From the NCBI RefSeq assembly GCF_000373805.1, contig NZ_KB892450.1:132515-189599 (forward strand): DNA of 57,085 nt, read 5' to 3'. This document shows positions 17,609-25,314 of the stretch, in pieces. The first letter of the stretch is position 1. Each line of letters begins with the position of its first letter. Below the pieces are notes generated by a model. It was not told the origin of the DNA and made no database searches. It saw only the letters and a list, made by a program, of their open reading frames with translations. The DNA is from Corynebacterium pilosum DSM 20521 = CIP 103422 (lineage in GTDB: Bacteria; Actinomycetota; Actinomycetes; Mycobacteriales; Mycobacteriaceae). The translations under genes and the position numbers were made by a program.

Positions 17609-17639
17609 CACCCACCACACCAAGAAGGTGCGGTGGGTG
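17609..17639 (-). terminator. Hairpin after fdhF
   Basis: 12-bp stem CACCCACCACAC / GTGCGGTGGGTG (one wobble pair) 16 bp after the fdhF stop. No clear T run follows on the minus strand, so termination may be weak and allow read-through to the amidohydrolase. Confidence 0.5.
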
Positions 17640-17655
17640 ACAAGTGCTTTAAGAC

Positions 17656-19950
17656 TTACTTCTCGTCGTGAGCGTTACGGCCCAGTGGCTCCAGGTGGAC
17701 AACCAGGGACTTGGACACTGGGGTCTCGGAGCCGTGTGCGAACTCCTCCAGTGGGACCAGGTTGTTCAGCTCTGGGAAGTAGCCAGAGACGCAGTCGCGT
17801 GCGTGGTCGTACTCGACCAGGCGGAAGTTCTCTGCACGGCGCTCGCCGGACTCGTACACGGAGACAACGTCGACCAAGTCGCCATCCTTCAGGCCGCGCT
17901 TCTGCAGGTCCACCTTGTTGATGAACAGGACGCGACGGCCGCCACGAACACCGCGGTAGCGGTCATTCAAGCCGTAGGAGATGGTGTTGTACTGGTCGTG
18001 GCTGCGCACCGTGGACAGCAGCAGCTGGTGATCCTCGAGCTCAATCGCGTTGGTCTCGTTGATCGTCAGCTGTGCCTTGCCATCGGAGGTGTTGAAAATT
18101 CTCTCACGTGCAGCGTGCGGCAGCATGAAGCCACCTGGGCGCTCGAGGCGCTCGTTGTAGTTTTCAAAACCAGGGATGGTGTTTGCGATGTGGTCACGGA
18201 TCACGCCGTAGTCATCGATCATCGGCTGCCAGAAAGCATCGCCGAAGGTCTCGCGACCGATGGAGCAGATGATGTCCACCTCGGACTTCAGATCCAGGTC
18301 CATGTTCGCCTTACGCTTCGGGCGGGAACCGGAGACCTTCGAGTCCGATGCCTCCACCGAGGTCATCTGTGGGCCAGACTTCTGCGGGTCATAGTCAGAG
18401 CGGGAACGCACTGGCAGGATCAGACCCTTCTCGCCTGGCCACGCGCAGGTGGCGTTGAGCTTGGTCAGCATGTGCGCGGTCAGCTGATTGTTGCTCATGC
18501 CGTCCTCAACGGCGGTGGTGTCAGAGACTGCGCGAACGAAGTTGCCACCCAGGGAGAGGAAGAAGTCAGACTCGCCGTCGCGCAGCGCCATTGCGGTCTC
18601 GACAGAGCCACGACCATGATCACGAGGAACGTCGAAGCCGAATTCCTTCTCCAGGTTCGACAGGAACCACTCCGGCATCTTCTCCGAGATACCCATGGTG
18701 CGGTCACCCTGCACGTTGGAGTGGCCACGGAAAGGTGCAGAACCTGCGCCTGGCTTGCCGTAGTTACCGGTCAGCAGGAGGAAGTTCACCATCTCCTGGA
18801 TGGTGTTCACAGCGTTCTTGTGCTGGGTCACGCCAAGCGTCCACGCCAGGACAACGGTTTCGGCCTTCTCCACGTAGTCCACGATCTTGCGGACCTGGGA
18901 CATCGGAACGTTGGAAGCGCGCTCCAGCTGCGCGTCATCCAGCGACTCCAGGTGTGCGATGGTCTCATCGACGTTGGAGCAGAACTGGTCCAGGAACTTG
19001 TGGTCCAGTGCGTCACGACGAATCAGCTCGCGGTTGATCTGCTGGAACAGCGCGCGGTCGCCGTCCAGACGAACCTGCACGTACTCGTCGGCAAGCTTCT
19101 CTGGAATGTTCAGGACACCCTTGACGGACTGTGGCTCCTTGAACTTCATCAGCCCAACTTCTGGCATTGGGTTGATGGCGATCATCTTGCCGCCGTTGGA
19201 CTTCTGCTTGTGGAAAGCGGAGAGTGCACGAGGGTGGTTCGTGCCCGGGTTCTGGCCGACCGAAAGGATCAGGTCAGCGTTTTCGAAGTCCTGCATCGTC
19301 ACGGAACCCTTGCCGACGCCAACAGTCTTGGCCAAAGCGACACCAGTGGAGTCGTGGCACATGTTCGCACAGTCCGGCAGGTTGTTCGAGCCATGACGAC
19401 GGCCCAGCAGGCCGAGGACGTAGGCAGATTCGTTCACTGCGGTACCGGAGGTGTACCAGTGAGCACGCGATGGCTCGGTCTTGTGAAGCTGCTCAGAGAT
19501 CAGCTTGAAAGCCTCATCCCAAGTAATGGGGTGGTACTTCTCGTCGCCACGCGAGCGATCATAAAGCATTGGTTCCTGCAGACGGCCGAGCTGGTCAAGC
19601 TCGTAGTCGGTCATCTCGCGCATCTGCTGGATGGTGGTGTTAGCGAAGAATTCGCGGGTCACACGGGTGCCGGTCGTCTCCTGTGCGATTGCCTTCGCGC
19701 CGTTCTCACAGAACTCGACGATGCCAAGCTCGGACTGTGGTGGCTCTGGCCATGCACAGCCAGGGCAGTCAATGCCACCGTGCTTGTTAAGGGTAAGGAG
19801 GGTGCCCACGCCCTTATTAGGGACGGCGTGTGCCATGGCGTGCATGACGCCAGGGATACCGGCGGCAGCCTTGGAGGGGCCACCGACCCGTGGATTGTCG
19901 AATTTATTCGCCACGGGATTGGAACGAGAGATTTCAGAAGGTGCGGTCAT
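17656..19950 (-). CDS. fdhF: Formate dehydrogenase, FdhF/YdeP-type molybdopterin oxidoreductase
   Basis: 764 residues from ATG 19950; the open frame upstream to 20139 has no family similarity. An N-terminal DCPGCAWP segment holds Cys residues, followed by the molybdopterin fold motifs ITWDEAFKLI, NMCHDSTG, GQNPGTNHPR and LTGNYGKPG, and a C-terminal cofactor-binding domain. It corresponds to C. glutamicum fdhF (cg0618), a Mo-dependent formate dehydrogenase. No signal peptide, so the enzyme is cytoplasmic, and no Fe-S or NAD subunit gene is adjacent; the electron acceptor is unknown. The upstream promoter predicts an almost leaderless mRNA. Confidence 0.93.
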   Translation of the reverse strand: MTAPSEISRSNPVANKFDNPRVGGPSKAAAGIPGVMHAMAHAVPNKGVGTLLTLNKHGGIDCPGCAWPEPPQSELGIVEFCENGAKAIAQETTGTRVTREFFANTTIQQMREMTDYELDQLGRLQEPMLYDRSRGDEKYHPITWDEAFKLISEQLHKTEPSRAHWYTSGTAVNESAYVLGLLGRRHGSNNLPDCANMCHDSTGVALAKTVGVGKGSVTMQDFENADLILSVGQNPGTNHPRALSAFHKQKSNGGKMIAINPMPEVGLMKFKEPQSVKGVLNIPEKLADEYVQVRLDGDRALFQQINRELIRRDALDHKFLDQFCSNVDETIAHLESLDDAQLERASNVPMSQVRKIVDYVEKAETVVLAWTLGVTQHKNAVNTIQEMVNFLLLTGNYGKPGAGSAPFRGHSNVQGDRTMGISEKMPEWFLSNLEKEFGFDVPRDHGRGSVETAMALRDGESDFFLSLGGNFVRAVSDTTAVEDGMSNNQLTAHMLTKLNATCAWPGEKGLILPVRSRSDYDPQKSGPQMTSVEASDSKVSGSRPKRKANMDLDLKSEVDIICSIGRETFGDAFWQPMIDDYGVIRDHIANTIPGFENYNERLERPGGFMLPHAARERIFNTSDGKAQLTINETNAIELEDHQLLLSTVRSHDQYNTISYGLNDRYRGVRGGRRVLFINKVDLQKRGLKDGDLVDVVSVYESGERRAENFRLVEYDHARDCVSGYFPELNNLVPLEEFAHGSETPVSKSLVVHLEPLGRNAHDEK

Positions 19951-19957
19951 AACCGAC

Positions 19958-19987
19958 ACGATACTGAAAACCCCCGGCAGAGTGCAA
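19958..19987 (-). promoter_or_regulatory. Predicted fdhF promoter (near-leaderless)
   Basis: Reading the minus strand: TTGCAC (19987-19982), an 18-bp spacer, TATCGT (19963-19958), then the fdhF ATG at 19950 only 7 bp further on. Transcription would begin at or within a few bases of the start codon, and no ribosome binding site is present, fitting a leaderless transcript. Confidence 0.55.
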
Positions 19988-20243
19988 TTTTGATCTTTCC
20001 GTTCCGCAGTGTAGTGTCGATCGCTGGACTTGTGCCCGCAATTGAGCGTGCCAAGGACAACCACAAGCAAAATACTCCAACTTTGTTGCAGGCCCCTCGC
20101 CATTATGCGGACCGAGTGGATGGATTGGGCAGCGAGCACTACACGCTACTGAGTGTGTAGAGCGCATAGTCGCCCCCGAGAGATCACACGGAAAACGCCA
20201 TAGGTGGGTAGGAACCGCAACGAGAAAGGTAACGGTCACTCAC
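19988..20243 (+). promoter_or_regulatory. Upstream region of the rpsH operon
   Basis: About 250 bp with no gene. It should contain the rpsH promoter; TTGGGC near 20127 with TACTGA near 20149 is one weak candidate. A small hairpin CTACAC-N9-GTGTAG lies at about 20138-20160. GAGAAAGGT at 20222 is the probable ribosome binding site of rpsH. Confidence 0.4.
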
Positions 20244-20642
20244 ATGACCATGACAGATCCAATCGCGGACATGCTGTCGCGCGTGCGCAACGCAAACAAC
20301 GCGCAGCACGACACCGTGTCTATGCCTTCCTCCAAGCTCAAGGCGAACATCGCTGAGATCTTGAAGCAGGAAGGCTACATCGCTGACTACAACGTTGAGG
20401 AAGAAAAGGGCTTCAAGACCCTGTCCCTCGATCTGAAGTACGGCCCATCGCGCCAGGCATCCATTGCGGGTCTGCGCCGTGTTTCCAAGCCAGGTCTGCG
20501 CGTGTACGCAAAGTCCACCGACCTTCCTCAGGTCATCGGCGGCCTCGGCGTGGCTATCATCTCCACGTCCCAGGGCCTGCTGACCGACCGTGAGGCTCGC
20601 GAGAAAGGCGTAGGCGGGGAAGTCCTCGCTTACGTCTGGTAA
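20244..20642 (+). CDS. rpsH: 30S ribosomal protein S8
   Basis: 132 residues; [18 protein letters not shown] is the classic S8 start, and the C-terminal [14 protein letters not shown] matches. Binds 16S rRNA helix 21. Starts the second part of the spc operon; in most bacteria it would follow rplE and rpsN directly. Confidence 0.97.
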   Translation: MTMTDPIADMLSRVRNANNAQHDTVSMPSSKLKANIAEILKQEGYIADYNVEEEKGFKTLSLDLKYGPSRQASIAGLRRVSKPGLRVYAKSTDLPQVIGGLGVAIISTSQGLLTDREAREKGVGGEVLAYVW

Positions 20643-20659
20643 TAGGGAGGTAAGAACAT

Positions 20660-21196
20660 ATGTCACGTGTAGGTAAAGCACCTATCGCAATCCCTAACGG
20701 CGTCGAGGTAAAGATTGACGGCCAGGATGTTGACGTCAAGGGCCCAAAGGGCTCCATGTCGTGGACCGTCCCGGCACCGATCACCGTTGTCGTAGAAGAC
20801 AATGAAATCGTCGTTTCGCGCCCGGACGACCACCGCGAGAACCGCTCGCTGCATGGTCTGTCCCGCTCCCTGGTCAACAACCTTGTTGTTGGTGTGACCG
20901 AGGGCTACAAGATCAACATGGAGATCTTCGGCGTTGGCTACCGTGTGCAGATGAAGGGGAAGGACCTCGAGTTCTCCCTCGGCTACTCGCACCCGATCCT
21001 CATCGAGGCGCCTGAGGGCATCACGTTTGCAGTTGATGGCAACACCAAGTTCTCCATCGAAGGCATTGACAAGCAGCTGGTAGGCCAGCTCGCGGCAAAC
21101 ATCCGCCGTCTGCGCAAGGATGACCCATACAAGGGTAAGGGCATCCGTTACGCAGGCGAGCAGGTTCGTCGCAAGGTCGGAAAGACGGGTAAGTAA
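20660..21196 (+). CDS. rplF: 50S ribosomal protein L6
   Basis: 178 residues with the duplicated L6 fold; [14 protein letters not shown] start and the C-terminal [15 protein letters not shown] signature. A strong GGGAGGT ribosome binding site precedes the ATG. Confidence 0.97.
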   Translation: MSRVGKAPIAIPNGVEVKIDGQDVDVKGPKGSMSWTVPAPITVVVEDNEIVVSRPDDHRENRSLHGLSRSLVNNLVVGVTEGYKINMEIFGVGYRVQMKGKDLEFSLGYSHPILIEAPEGITFAVDGNTKFSIEGIDKQLVGQLAANIRRLRKDDPYKGKGIRYAGEQVRRKVGKTGK

Positions 21197-21198
21197 GC

Positions 21199-21603
21199 AT
21201 GAGCAACACTGCAGAGAACACCAAGCGCACTCCGATCGGCAAGGATATTTCCACCCGCCGTCGCGAGGCACGCGCACGTCGCCACTTCCGCATTCGCAAG
21301 ACCCTGCGCGGCACCCCAGAGGCACCACGCCTCGTTGTGCACCGCAGCTCCCGCCACATGCACGTTCAGGTTATCGACGACCTGGCAGGCCACACCCTGG
21401 CTTCTGCGTCCACCATGGAGGCAGACATCCGCTCCGCAGAGGGTGACAAGAAGGCCAAGGCAGCAAAGGTCGGCCAGCTGATCGCTGAGCGCGCAAAGGA
21501 AGCCGGCATTGAGCAGGTCGTCTTCGACCGCGCCGGCTACAAGTACCACGGCCGCGTCGCAGCACTTGCCGACGCCGCACGTGAAGGTGGCCTGAAGTTC
21601 TAA
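21199..21603 (+). CDS. rplR: 50S ribosomal protein L18
   Basis: 134 residues. Basic N-terminal tail with [14 protein letters not shown], then [17 protein letters not shown] and the C-terminal [20 protein letters not shown]. Binds 5S rRNA. Begins 2 bp after rplF. Confidence 0.97.
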   Translation: MSNTAENTKRTPIGKDISTRRREARARRHFRIRKTLRGTPEAPRLVVHRSSRHMHVQVIDDLAGHTLASASTMEADIRSAEGDKKAKAAKVGQLIAERAKEAGIEQVVFDRAGYKYHGRVAALADAAREGGLKF

Positions 21604-21643
21604 TGACCACCATGACCATGAACATCAACGGAAGGAATGCGTA

Positions 21644-22276
21644 ATGCCGGGACGTGAACGGCGTGACGGCGGACGCTCCGCCGACGACCAGAACAAGAAG
21701 AACAACCGCAACGAGCGTGGTGGCCGCGGCCGCCGCGACGATCGTCGTCAGAACGATGATCGCGACAAGTACATCGAGCGCGTAGTTTCCATCAACCGTG
21801 TGGCTAAGACCGTCAAGGGTGGCCGCAACATGTCCTTCACCGCCCTCGTCATCGTGGGCGACGGCCAGGGCATGGTCGGTGTGGGCTACGGCAAGGCTAA
21901 GGAAGTTCCTGCCGCAATCCAGAAGGGCTCCGAAGAGGCTCGTAAGAACTTCTTCCGCGTCCCAATGGTCGGCGGAACCATCCCTCACCCAGTCCAGGGT
22001 GAAGCTGCTGCGGGCATCGTCATGATGCGCCCAGCTGCTCCTGGTACCGGTGTGATCGCTGGTGGTGCAGCTCGTCCAGTGCTTGAGTGCGCTGGCGTGC
22101 AGGACATCCTGTGCAAGTCTCTCGGTTCCGACAACGCCCTCAACGTGGTTAAGGCCACCGTTGCAGGCCTGAAGGATCTGGCTCGCCCAGAAGAGGTTGC
22201 TGCGAAGCGCGGCAAGTCTCTCGAAGAGGTTGCCCCCGCTCGCATGCTGCGCGCACGCGCAGGACAGGAGGCATAA
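21644..22276 (+). CDS. rpsE: 30S ribosomal protein S5
   Basis: 210 residues. A basic, disordered N-terminus of about 40 residues (rich in R, D and N) precedes the conserved [19 protein letters not shown] double-stranded-RNA-binding domain. S5 helps maintain decoding fidelity. ATG 21644 follows GAAGGA. Confidence 0.97.
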   Translation: MPGRERRDGGRSADDQNKKNNRNERGGRGRRDDRRQNDDRDKYIERVVSINRVAKTVKGGRNMSFTALVIVGDGQGMVGVGYGKAKEVPAAIQKGSEEARKNFFRVPMVGGTIPHPVQGEAAAGIVMMRPAAPGTGVIAGGAARPVLECAGVQDILCKSLGSDNALNVVKATVAGLKDLARPEEVAAKRGKSLEEVAPARMLRARAGQEA

Positions 22277-22279
22277 ACC

Positions 22280-22465
22280 ATGGCTTTGAAGATTACTTTG
22301 AACCACGGCAAGATCGGCACCAAGCCTGAGCACCGTGCAAACCTGGAGGCCCTCGGTCTGCGCAAGATCGGCCAGTCTGTTGTTAAGAAGGACAACGCGG
22401 CTACTCGCGGCCAGATCCTCAAGGTGCGCCACTTGGTCACCGTTGAAGAAGTTGCAGGGGAGTAG
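22280..22465 (+). CDS. rpmD: 50S ribosomal protein L30
   Basis: 61 residues, standard length for L30; NHGKIGTKPEHRANLEALGL and the final VRHLVTVEE are diagnostic. Confidence 0.96.
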   Translation: MALKITLNHGKIGTKPEHRANLEALGLRKIGQSVVKKDNAATRGQILKVRHLVTVEEVAGE

Positions 22466-22473
22466 GTTAAACA

Positions 22474-22923
22474 ATGAGCGACATTATTAAGCTCCACGAT
22501 CTGCGCCCAGCAAAGGGTGCAAACAAGCCAAAGCACCGCGTTGGTCGCGGTGAGGCAGGCAAGGGTGGCAAGACTGCTGGCCGCGGTACCAAGGGTACGA
22601 AGGCACGTAAGCAGGTTCCACACGCATTCGAAGGTGGCCAGATGCCACTTCACATGCGTCTGCCTAAGTTGAAGGGCTTCAAGGCCCGCAACAAGGTTGT
22701 CTACCAGGTAGTCAACGTTGCGGACCTCGAGAAAGCTTTCCCACAGGGCGGCGACATCGCTGTTGCAGACATCGTCGCAGCAGGCCTGGTTCGCAAGAAC
22801 CAGCCAGTCAAGGTCCTGGGAAGCGGCGACCTCAGCGCTAAGCTGAACGTCACCGCAACCAAGTTCTCCAAGTCTGCTGTCGAGAAGATCGAAGCGGCCG
22901 GAGGCTCCGTCACCGAGGCATAA
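22474..22923 (+). CDS. rplO: 50S ribosomal protein L15
   Basis: 149 residues with the glycine-rich basic N-terminal extension ([20 protein letters not shown]) and the [13 protein letters not shown] motif of L15. Last gene before the second break in the spc operon; secY follows only after the DMSO-reductase cluster. Confidence 0.97.
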   Translation: MSDIIKLHDLRPAKGANKPKHRVGRGEAGKGGKTAGRGTKGTKARKQVPHAFEGGQMPLHMRLPKLKGFKARNKVVYQVVNVADLEKAFPQGGDIAVADIVAAGLVRKNQPVKVLGSGDLSAKLNVTATKFSKSAVEKIEAAGGSVTEA

Positions 22924-22924
22924 T

Positions 22925-22937
22925 CGCTTCACGACGA
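22925..22937 (+). repeat. CGCTTNNCGACGA element (spacer CA), rplO 3' end
   Basis: Perfect copy 1 bp after the rplO stop and 3 bp before the terminator stem, sense orientation. Confidence 0.82.
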
Positions 22938-22940
22938 ACA

Positions 22941-22985
22941 CAGCGCCCCACTCACCTTCTAGGAGGAGAGTGGGGCGCTGTTTTG
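22941..22985 (+). terminator. Intrinsic terminator after rplO
   Basis: Perfect 13-bp stem CAGCGCCCCACTC / GAGTGGGGCGCTG with a 14-base loop, followed by TTTTGTCTT. Confidence 0.92.
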
Positions 22986-23007
22986 TCTTATCTCGGTTCC
23001 CTGGGAC

Positions 23008-23106
23008 CTAAACTGCTGTAGCTGAACTGTTGGAACTGGGCGGTTTTCGGGCTCCTAGGCGCCGAATCGCCCCTGTTCCAACATTCCAGGTCCAACAGTT
23101 TGCGTA
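23008..23106. repeat. Palindromic about 100-bp repeat, copy A
   Basis: An imperfect inverted repeat whose left arm (AACTGCTG...AACTGTTGGAACT) pairs with the right arm (CTGTTCCAACA...TCCAACAGTTTGC). About 27 of 32 left-arm bases and 27 of 34 right-arm bases match copy B at 53187. Sits between the rplO terminator and torD. No open frame. Looks like a REP- or MITE-type element. Confidence 0.7.
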
Positions 23107-23129
23107 GAGGGGGTCAGAGTGGCGTGCTC

Positions 23130-23681
23130 TTAGAGTGCCGCCGCCAAAACTCCGCGCGTGAGGCCGGGCAGAGCCCGGTAGATCGCTGTGCGGGCGTTCT
23201 CGTCGACACCCGCCATGACCTTGTCGGCGAAACGGCCCAGGTGCTGCTCGACAAAGGCCGCAATTTGGTTGGCAGAGGCGTGGCCACGGGCCATGTGGCC
23301 CACGCACATCAGCTGGAATCCGATGTGATCGTCGGGCATCGTGTCGGTCCCGGTGCTGAATCCCACCTGGCGGTAGACCTCGGTGACCTCGGCGGTGGCG
23401 GTATCCATCACCAGACCGTCGGGGGAGAAGTAGGGAGACTCATAAGGCTGGGCCAAAGGGGCCCCGATGCCGGTAAAAAGGTACAGGTGGTCGCGTTTGA
23501 GCTCTTCTTCGGTATCGGGCTCTGCCTCAAGGAGGAGCTGCACCGCCTGGGCGGAGTGCTCGTCTTCGAGGGGCCAGTCGCGCAAGAACTGTTCGTCGTT
23601 AAGCGCCGTGCGTAGTTCAGGGCGGGGGACGGACAAGTAGAGCTGTCCGACGATGTCCGCGGCAATTGCTAGCCTATCCAT
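23130..23681 (-). CDS. TorD/DmsD-family molybdoenzyme chaperone
   Basis: 183 residues, helical, with the family motif YLFTGIGAPLAQPYESPYFS followed by EVTEVYRQVGF. Chaperones of this family bind the Tat signal of a molybdoenzyme and keep it in the cytoplasm until its cofactor is inserted. It is the last gene of the dms operon, and its ATG shares one base with the dmsC stop (TGATG), so it should be made together with DmsA, its likely client. Confidence 0.88.
   Translation of the reverse strand: MDRLAIAADIVGQLYLSVPRPELRTALNDEQFLRDWPLEDEHSAQAVQLLLEAEPDTEEELKRDHLYLFTGIGAPLAQPYESPYFSPDGLVMDTATAEVTEVYRQVGFSTGTDTMPDDHIGFQLMCVGHMARGHASANQIAAFVEQHLGRFADKVMAGVDENARTAIYRALPGLTRGVLAAAL
23593..23605 (-). 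repeat. CGCTTNNCGACGA element (spacer AA), in torD-like gene
   Basis: Perfect copy inside the chaperone gene, sense orientation, encoding ALNDE. Confidence 0.8.
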
Positions 23682-24622
23682 CAAATGCCCACCTTATCGA
23701 CAGCGCCGTAGAACAGGAAGCGGCCGATCAACTCCGCGATAACAACGGCGATGTAGGCCACGGTGATCAGCGTCATGTGCAGGCCGCTGGGGCGCGCACG
23801 GCGGTGGCCAAAGGCCAAGATCAGGCCGACGATCAGCGCGCCGATCAGCAGCAGGACGATGCGGATGACAAAAGCGGTGGTATTGAAGGCGTACTCGGAC
23901 TCGTTGGGGCCGGCCGGGCGCGAGTGGATGAACACCATGACCACGAAGATCAGCGGAACGACGACGGTGAGAGCGATGCCGATCCAGCGCAGGCTCGCGT
24001 GGATGAGCTCCCAAACCTCTTCCTTCTGCTCTGGCGTTTGGTCCTCGTTGCGCGCGGAGGGGATGAGGCGCTTGATCAGAGGGGAGTCCTCGAGCCAGTT
24101 GTAGGCGGTGAGTGCCACGGCGATCGCCAGCAGACCGGTGACCGCGCCCGAGAGGTAGAAGGTGGCGGGCGTGGTCCAGCGGTTCCACGCAGGAATCGTC
24201 GGCAGCATGTAGAGGTTCGCCATGGTGTAGATGAATACGATGCCGGTCAGGGCAGTCAGCACGGCGATGCCCGCGCGGACCCGGACCGAGAACCAGTCAA
24301 AGAACTGGCACGCGGCGAAAAGGAAACCGAGGCCTGCGAAGATACAGCCCGCGACGAGCTCCTGGGTGAGACCTGAGGAGCCAATATTGCGGATCACATT
24401 CGGCGCGTTCAGCGGGTTGCCCAGGTGAAAGAACGCCATGAAGAAACCGGCGATCATGATCGGGCCGATCGCGTAGAGCGCCGGCACACAGATGCGGTTC
24501 ACCGCGTTGCTGGAGTAGCGCATCCGCCCGAACACGGTGATGCAGCCGAGCACGAAGAACGCGCCGACCGCCATCTGCCCAAAGACGGTGAAGAAAGTTA
24601 GGGGCCATTCATGCAAATTCAC
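23681..24622 (-). CDS. dmsC: DMSO reductase membrane anchor subunit DmsC
   Basis: 313 residues, about eight hydrophobic helices, matching the DmsC anchor family: EWPLTFFTVFGQMAVGAFFV at the N-terminus and FHLGNPLNAPNVIRNIGSSG in the first third. The anchor oxidises menaquinol and passes electrons to the Fe-S subunit. It starts with GTG at 24622, 13 bp after dmsB. A polar, charged loop (about residues 185-205) separates the two halves. Confidence 0.9.
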   Translation of the reverse strand: MNLHEWPLTFFTVFGQMAVGAFFVLGCITVFGRMRYSSNAVNRICVPALYAIGPIMIAGFFMAFFHLGNPLNAPNVIRNIGSSGLTQELVAGCIFAGLGFLFAACQFFDWFSVRVRAGIAVLTALTGIVFIYTMANLYMLPTIPAWNRWTTPATFYLSGAVTGLLAIAVALTAYNWLEDSPLIKRLIPSARNEDQTPEQKEEVWELIHASLRWIGIALTVVVPLIFVVMVFIHSRPAGPNESEYAFNTTAFVIRIVLLLIGALIVGLILAFGHRRARPSGLHMTLITVAYIAVVIAELIGRFLFYGAVDKVGI

Positions 24623-24635
24623 GGTACTGACTCAC

Positions 24636-25295
24636 TTAAATCTCTGTTGGGTTGGCGATCTCGCCGGCCTGCGAACGGTCCCATCGCTTCGCATTCTTGT
24701 GCGGAGTGATGGCTAGGCGTGGCTCGGTCAGGGAAGGGTCGGGCAGCGGGGCGATGCCGTTGACGTCGCCGTACTTTTCGCGCAGCTCATCGATCGGGCC
24801 CCAGTCCAATGCGCGCGACGGGCAGGAATCCACACAAGCCGGGTCCTTGCCCTCAGAGCGGTAGTCCGCGCACAGGTCGCACTTCGTCATTACACCGGTT
24901 TCCACGTTGAACTGTGGTGCGGAGTAAGGGCAGGCCCACTCGCAGTAGCGGCAGCCGACGCACTTGTCCGGGTCGACGGACACCACGCCGTCTTCGCCCA
25001 CGTGCATCGCGGTAGTGGGACAGACCTGCGTACACACCGGGTTATCGCAGTGGTTGCAGGAGATCGAGGTGTAGTAAGTAAAGGTGTTGTTCTGCATCAC
25101 GCCATCAGCGTTGGTGGCCCAGTCGCCGCCGGAGTACTCCACCACACGGCGCCAGTTCACGCCGATCGGGGTGTCGTGCTTGTCCTTGCAGGCGATCTGA
25201 CAGGCCTTGCAGCCGTTGCACAAGCTTTGGTCAAAGTAGAAGCCCAGGCGCTTGTTCAGCCTGTCCTTGCTGGTATCAGCTGTTTCTTTAGCCAT
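24636..25295 (-). CDS. dmsB: DMSO reductase iron-sulfur subunit DmsB
   Basis: 219 residues with four cysteine clusters for four [4Fe-4S] centres: CNGCKACQIAC, CNHCDNPVCTQVCP, CVGCRYCEWACP and a CDLCADYR...C set. This is the DmsB/PhsB/NrfC electron-transfer subunit linking the membrane anchor to the catalytic subunit. No signal peptide: it is exported with DmsA. GAAGGGA upstream serves as ribosome binding site. Confidence 0.94.
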   Translation of the reverse strand: MAKETADTSKDRLNKRLGFYFDQSLCNGCKACQIACKDKHDTPIGVNWRRVVEYSGGDWATNADGVMQNNTFTYYTSISCNHCDNPVCTQVCPTTAMHVGEDGVVSVDPDKCVGCRYCEWACPYSAPQFNVETGVMTKCDLCADYRSEGKDPACVDSCPSRALDWGPIDELREKYGDVNGIAPLPDPSLTEPRLAITPHKNAKRWDRSQAGEIANPTEI

Positions 25296-25314
25296 TGTTT
25301 GCGTGTCCCTTCAC

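Noticed and set aside
17668..20160. A very long open frame on the + strand opposite fdhF (about 830 codons)
   Set aside because: Antisense shadow created by high-GC codon bias; its translation is a V/L/H-rich pattern with no domain, and fdhF explains the region.
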